Both the position numbers and the translations under genes were made by a program. This document shows positions 59,932 to 64,000 of a stretch of DNA of 64,000 nucleotides, in pieces. Under the pieces are notes generated by a model that was given only the letters and a program-made list of their open reading frames with translations, did no database searches and was not told the origin of the DNA. The stretch spans positions 46,333-110,332 of the forward strand of contig NZ_KI518180.1 in the NCBI RefSeq assembly GCF_000479045.1. The letters run 5' to 3'. The DNA is from Cetobacterium somerae ATCC BAA-474 (GTDB taxonomy: Bacteria > Fusobacteriota > Fusobacteriia > Fusobacteriales > Fusobacteriaceae). Within the stretch, counting starts at the first letter, position 1. Each line of letters starts with the position of its first letter.

Positions 59932-60883
59932 CTTTAAGATGCCATATATATTAGTACTGATTCCTATAGTTACCTATCTTTTTTTTAGAAAAAGATCTCA
60001 AGGTGCTATTAAGGTTCCAGGGATACAAATTATCAAAAAATATTCAAAAGGAAGTAAAAAACATCTTTTAGGACGAGTTTTTATGTATTTATCTACTGTA
60101 TTTATGATTCTAGCTTTGGCTCGTCCTCAGCTTACAACAGAGGGAAAAGTTGTAAAAAAAGATGGAATAGATATAGCAATAGCCTTAGATCTTTCTAAAT
60201 CTATGGAAGCTAGAGATTTTAATCCTAATAGATTAGAAAAATCTAAAGAGTTATTAAAAGAGTTCATTGATAAAAGACCAAATGACAGATTATCTTTAGT
60301 TGTGTTTGGAGGAGAGGCTTATACAAAGGTCCCATTGACATTTGACCATAGTGTATTAAAAAATATGATTTCAAATATAACAACAGATGATATAACAAGT
60401 AACAATAGAACCGCTATTGGTATGGGATTAGGAGTAGCATTAAATAGACTAAAAGACTCTGATTCAAAATCTAAAGTTATAATATTAATGACAGATGGTG
60501 AAAATAACTCTGGTGAAATGAGCCCTGTAGGAGCAGCTGAAGTAGCTAAAGAGTTAGGAATAAAAGTTTATACAATTGGAATTGGAGCTAGAGAGATTGC
60601 AATTCCAGGGTTCTTTGGAACTTCATATATTGAAAATAAAGAACTTGATGAAAATCTTTTAAATCTTATTGCAGAAAAAACAAATGGAAAATATTTTAGA
60701 GCTAGTGATTCTAAAGAGTTTCAAAATATTTTTAACGAAATAAATAACTTAGAAAAAAGTAAAATAGACAGTAGAAGTATCTATGATATAACAGAATATT
60801 TTGAAGAGTTATTAAAAATTGCCTTAGTTTTATTTTTATTAGGTGTATTTTTCGAATATTTTAAATATATAAGAATACCTTAG
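59924..60883 (+). CDS. batA: BatA, von Willebrand factor A membrane protein
   Basis: 319 aa from a GTG start overlapping the previous gene by 8 nt, with AGGAG 10 nt upstream; an ATG lies five codons later. Two N-terminal hydrophobic segments (MPYILVLIPIVTYLFF; MYLSTVFMILALARP), then a VWA domain with the MIDAS motif DLSKS and MTDGEN, and a C-terminal membrane helix. Aerotolerance (Bat) proteins of this type contribute to envelope integrity or stress survival. Confidence 0.9.
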   Translation: MYNFKMPYILVLIPIVTYLFFRKRSQGAIKVPGIQIIKKYSKGSKKHLLGRVFMYLSTVFMILALARPQLTTEGKVVKKDGIDIAIALDLSKSMEARDFNPNRLEKSKELLKEFIDKRPNDRLSLVVFGGEAYTKVPLTFDHSVLKNMISNITTDDITSNNRTAIGMGLGVALNRLKDSDSKSKVIILMTDGENNSGEMSPVGAAEVAKELGIKVYTIGIGAREIAIPGFFGTSYIENKELDENLLNLIAEKTNGKYFRASDSKEFQNIFNEINNLEKSKIDSRSIYDITEYFEELLKIALVLFLLGVFFEYFKYIRIP

Positions 60884-60894
60884 GAGGGATAGTT

Positions 60895-61857
60895 ATGGAG
60901 TTTGGAAACACAGCTAGTATTAAATTTGTAGTTATCCCTATTTTAACTGTTTTATTTTTAATATTAGGAGTAAGAAAAAGAGAGAAAATATTAGAGAGAA
61001 TAGGTTGGAAAAAGGATACTATCATTATGATTGTTAAAACACTTTTTCTTTCTTTAGGTGGAATTTTAGTATTTATAGCACTACTTTCACCACAAAAGTT
61101 AAAAGAGGAGGAAAAAATAGCAATTCAAGGAAGTGACCTATATGTTCTAATGGATATATCTAAGTCTATGTTAGCTGAAGATACTTATCCAAATAGATTG
61201 GAAATAAGTAAAAAAGAATTAAAAGAGATTTTAAATAATCTTAAGGGAGATAGAGTTGGAATTATTCCATTTTCTGATAGTGCTTATGTTCAAATGCCTT
61301 TAACTGATGATTATTTTATGGCAATAAATTATATTGATGCAATAGATAGTAAGCTTATTTCAGGTGGTGGAACAGAGCTTTTAGAAGCTTTAAAATTAGC
61401 AAATAACTCTTTTGAAAAAACAGATGCAAAAGATAAAAATGTTATTATTTTTTCAGATGGTGGAGAGAGAAATCCTGAAATTTTAAAGTATGTTAAAGAT
61501 AATCACATTAAGACTTTTATCTTTGGAGTTGGAACTGATGAAGGAAGTGTAATTCCAATAGATAATGGATTTATAAAAGATAACAGTGGAAATATAGTTG
61601 TATCTAAATTGAATGATAATTTTTTAAAAGAGTTAGCTAGAGAGAGTGGTGGACAATATTATTCTTTAAATAACTTGAATACAGGCAATTATCAAAAGTT
61701 AATTGCTGATATTGGTAAACTAGATAAAACCTCTCAAAGAGATGAAAAATTAAATATTTATGAACAGTATTATCAATATCCATTGGGAGCAGGACTTTTA
61801 TTGATACTTATTGGATATTTTTTAAGAAGAAAAGAGAAGGAGGGAGAATATGTTTAG
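60895..61857 (+). CDS. batB: BatB, von Willebrand factor A membrane protein
   Basis: 320 aa paralogue of BatA: N-terminal membrane segments, MIDAS motif DISKS, VIIFSDGGERN, and a C-terminal helix (LGAGLLLILIGYFL) with a basic end. The shared YPNRLEISK/NPNRLEKSK stretch after MIDAS shows the pair arose by duplication. AGGAGGG before ATG; overlaps BatC by 8 nt. Confidence 0.9.
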   Translation: MEFGNTASIKFVVIPILTVLFLILGVRKREKILERIGWKKDTIIMIVKTLFLSLGGILVFIALLSPQKLKEEEKIAIQGSDLYVLMDISKSMLAEDTYPNRLEISKKELKEILNNLKGDRVGIIPFSDSAYVQMPLTDDYFMAINYIDAIDSKLISGGGTELLEALKLANNSFEKTDAKDKNVIIFSDGGERNPEILKYVKDNHIKTFIFGVGTDEGSVIPIDNGFIKDNSGNIVVSKLNDNFLKELARESGGQYYSLNNLNTGNYQKLIADIGKLDKTSQRDEKLNIYEQYYQYPLGAGLLLILIGYFLRRKEKEGEYV

Positions 61858-62539
61858 AAAAATATTAGTTCTTCTTCTAGGAATATTTTTAATTATATTT
61901 GGGATTCTAAAATTAAAAAGAGATAAAGCAATTGAAGAACCTGGATATTTAAAATTTATGAATGGTAACTCATTAGTAAAAGAAAATAAAACTAAAGAGG
62001 CTCTAGAAGAGTATAAATTAGCTATGGATACAAATGAGGATATAAATATAAAAAAGAATTTTGAAATTATTAAAAATAAAGTTGAAGAAGAAAAACAAAA
62101 TCAACAACAGGATAACAAACAAGAAAATCAAGATCAAAAAAATAATGAAAATGAACAGCAAAACCAGCAACAAGATCAACAAAACAAAAACAATTCACAA
62201 GATAATAATAAACAAAATGAACAGCAAAAAAATGAGCAAAATAATAAAGATGAAAAAGATAGTCAACAGTATAATCAGAAGCAAGATGGAAATCAAAAGA
62301 ATGATGAGAAGCAACAGCAAAATCAACAAAATCAGCAAGATAATCAAGAAAATAAAAGTGACTCACAAAATAGTAATGAGAAAAAAGAGTTAACTCCAGA
62401 GGAGAGAGCTATGAAGCAAAAAGAAGAGGAGTTAAGAAGCATTATGCAAAGACTTGAAGGAAACGAAAAGCAAGCTTTTAAGAATAATGAGAGAGTTTTA
62501 AACACAAGCGAAAATAAAAATAGTGAAAATAGATGGTAG
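61850..62539 (+). CDS. batC: BatC-like protein with long Gln/Asn-rich region
   Basis: 229 aa. Membrane helix at 3-20 (ILVLLLGIFLIIFGILKL), one TPR-like repeat (LKFMNGNSLVKENKTKEALEEYKLAM in part) at about 33-65, then about 100 residues (roughly 80-180) made almost only of Q, N, K, D and E, and a conserved-looking helix (ELTPEERAMKQKEEELRSIM) at 185-210. BatC proteins carry TPRs, but this low-complexity stretch is unusually long. Overlaps batB by 8 nt. It could be a flexible periplasmic spacer. Confidence 0.8.
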   Translation: MFRKILVLLLGIFLIIFGILKLKRDKAIEEPGYLKFMNGNSLVKENKTKEALEEYKLAMDTNEDINIKKNFEIIKNKVEEEKQNQQQDNKQENQDQKNNENEQQNQQQDQQNKNNSQDNNKQNEQQKNEQNNKDEKDSQQYNQKQDGNQKNDEKQQQNQQNQQDNQENKSDSQNSNEKKELTPEERAMKQKEEELRSIMQRLEGNEKQAFKNNERVLNTSENKNSENRW

Positions 62540-62550
62540 AGGAGAGCAGA

Positions 62551-63948
62551 ATGAAAAAAATTAATTTATTTTTAATAATGTTAATGCTTTGTAAATTAAC
62601 TTTTTCTGAATTAATATTAAACTCTTCTAATTTATCTCCTTCAAAATATGAAGTTTTTAATTTAGAAGTTTCATTTGTAAATGAAGATAAAGAAAGATAC
62701 AAAATAGATGGCTTGGAAAATTTTGATGTTTTATCCAAAGGTTCTAGTAACAGTTATAATGTAATCAATGGAAAAACAACATCAGTTAAAAGTGATGTTT
62801 ATAGATTAAAGCCAAAGAAAGATGGTGAATTTACACTAAAAGTTATCACTGAAAAAGGTAATGAAAAAGCTCTTCAAATAGATGTAAGAGAGAATAAGCA
62901 ACTAGATAAAGTTATGGAAGATAGATTTGCTTTACAAGTAGATATACCTAAAAAAAGTTATTATTTTGGTGAAAAAATACCTTTTCAAGAGAATTTTATA
63001 AGTACTGTTAACATTAGTTCTTTTTCTCAAGTTAAAGCACCAAATTTCCAAGATTTTTCAGTAAAAGATATCACTAAATATAATAACAATAGTTATATAC
63101 AAAATCAAATAGATTATAAAGGAAAACAAGCCATTGAGCTTAACATATTTAAAGGAATCTTACAAGCTAATAGTAGTGGTGAAAAAAATATCGTAACAAG
63201 TGAGGTTAAAGTTGGAGAACCTACAAGAGATTTTTTCTACGAAAATACAACTTTAGTTGGTGGAGATAATTTAAAAATAGATATTAAACCACTACCTGTA
63301 GATACACCTAAAAATTTTAAAGATATTGTAGGGACTCTTACTTATAAAGAGAACTGGAAAAATAAAGAGGTTAATGTTGGACAAGCTATCACTTTAAATT
63401 TAACTCTATCTGGTAGTGGTAATCTAGCTTTACTTGAAAATTTACCTATTGAAAACCAAAATAATTTTAATATTTTCCAAAGTGTTAAAAATTATAGTGA
63501 AGAGATCAAAGGTGAGAATTATTATAATGAAAAAACATTTGAAGTAGCATTTATTCCTAAAAATGGAGGTATTGAAAAAACTCCAGAAATAGTTATTCCA
63601 TATTTTAATACTAAAACAGAAAAATATGAAAATTTAATAATTCCATCACAAGAAATAAAAGTTACAGGAGAAAAACTTCAAATAGATAACTCATCTAATA
63701 ATAGACCTATACAAAAAAATATGGAAAATAATAATTCAGTAAATAAAAGTGAAACTACTTCTTCTGGAAACTTAACTAACAATTTACAAGAAATTAATAT
63801 AAAACTTCTTGAAACAGAGAAAACTTCAGCTAAAAATATCTATAAATTAGCTTTTGGAATTGTTTCTCTTCTATGTTTGATAGAATTGATTACAATAATA
63901 TACCTTGTATTAGACAGAAAGAAGTATAAAAACGTTAAAAAAAGATAA
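62551..63948 (+). CDS. batD: BatD, oxygen-tolerance protein
   Basis: 465 aa from ATG 62551 with GAGGAG 6 nt upstream; an in-frame ATG at 62533 lies before the RBS. Signal peptide about 1-20, several beta-sandwich repeats (PSKYEVFNLEVSFVN; VDIPKKSYYFGEKIPFQENF; GTLTYKENWKNKEVNVGQAITLNLTLSGSGNL in part), an N/S-rich linker, a C-terminal membrane helix (YKLAFGIVSLLCLIELITIIYLVL in part) and a basic tail. The layout fits BatD. Last gene of the operon in the window. Confidence 0.85.
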   Translation: MKKINLFLIMLMLCKLTFSELILNSSNLSPSKYEVFNLEVSFVNEDKERYKIDGLENFDVLSKGSSNSYNVINGKTTSVKSDVYRLKPKKDGEFTLKVITEKGNEKALQIDVRENKQLDKVMEDRFALQVDIPKKSYYFGEKIPFQENFISTVNISSFSQVKAPNFQDFSVKDITKYNNNSYIQNQIDYKGKQAIELNIFKGILQANSSGEKNIVTSEVKVGEPTRDFFYENTTLVGGDNLKIDIKPLPVDTPKNFKDIVGTLTYKENWKNKEVNVGQAITLNLTLSGSGNLALLENLPIENQNNFNIFQSVKNYSEEIKGENYYNEKTFEVAFIPKNGGIEKTPEIVIPYFNTKTEKYENLIIPSQEIKVTGEKLQIDNSSNNRPIQKNMENNNSVNKSETTSSGNLTNNLQEINIKLLETEKTSAKNIYKLAFGIVSLLCLIELITIIYLVLDRKKYKNVKKR

Positions 63949-64000
63949 ATTATTAATTATAAAAAATAATTTTTTATAAAAAAATGAAAGAGCAATTCCA
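63949..64000 (+). other. AT-rich trailing region
   Basis: An A/T-only hairpin (AAATTATT with AATAATTT, then T residues) may weakly terminate the Bat operon. An ATG at 63984 has no RBS. Nothing else supported. Confidence 0.3.

Noticed and set aside
62061..62393. Alternative frames across the Gln/Asn-rich part of batC on both strands
   Set aside because: Low-complexity shadows of the repeat-rich batC frame, without RBS.

Overview
The window is strongly AT-rich. It encodes a two-membrane (Gram-negative) envelope: RND pump with TolC, an outer-membrane barrel, lipoproteins. Its ethanolamine (eut) cluster is of the EutV/EutW type otherwise typical of Firmicutes. That combination, with D-amino-acid, peptide and organic-acid genes, points to Fusobacteriota (Fusobacterium/Cetobacterium-like). 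This is an inference from content; no rRNA or marker gene is present. I saw no tRNA, rRNA, CRISPR array, insertion sequence or prophage.

Layout. 1-3748 (minus): two tandem proteins with F5/8C (CBM32-like) domains, the second with an M60-like region lacking HExxH. 3917-4909: a PLP-dependent D-cysteine desulfhydrase/ACC-deaminase-like enzyme. 5043-20182: a complete ethanolamine-utilisation microcompartment operon, eutS-P-V-W, then an EutV (ANTAR) antitermination element, then eutA-B-C-L, two EutM-like shells, a PduT-like shell, eutE-T-D, a eut_hyp gene, eutN, a EutQ-N-like small gene, eutH-Q-G. 20218-20841: flavodoxin and a 42-aa gene. 20955-25115: sulfatase and GntR regulator divergent from a sodium:solute symporter. 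25163-29285: fructose-type PTS divergent from a PRD regulator. 29323-35583 (minus): M20 amidohydrolase, two orphan substrate-binding proteins each behind a leader ORF and terminator, and a symporter overlapping birA. 35678-37505: ACT regulator divergent from sstT. 37630-39114: PBP4-type lipoprotein. 39159-43650: 2-hydroxyacid dehydrogenase and AEC carrier divergent from a CitA/DcuS-type two-component system. 43688-50184: RND tripartite pump with an unusual N-terminally extended TolC. 50300-57331: oligoendopeptidase F, aldehyde dehydrogenase, small OMP, HAD phosphatase, GGDEF/EAL protein. 57458-63948: MoxR-Bat operon.

How the genes work together. EutH imports ethanolamine and EutW/EutV sense it. 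EutV should bind two hairpins at 7781-7820 and stop the terminator at 7816-7859 from forming, so the enzymes and shell after eutW are made only on induction. EutBC, with EutT-made and EutA-maintained adenosylcobalamin, makes acetaldehyde. EutE and EutD convert it to acetyl-CoA and acetyl-phosphate, and EutG to ethanol. Several cargo proteins carry similar amphipathic helices that probably target them to the lumen.

The most unusual feature is at 32043-33306. Twice in a row, a near-consensus promoter drives a short ORF with a strong Shine-Dalgarno, followed by an intrinsic terminator only about 30 nt before a periplasmic substrate-binding protein gene. The two short peptides share the pattern I-L-D-K-x5-W. 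This looks like a duplicated leader-peptide attenuation system that I cannot match to a described family.
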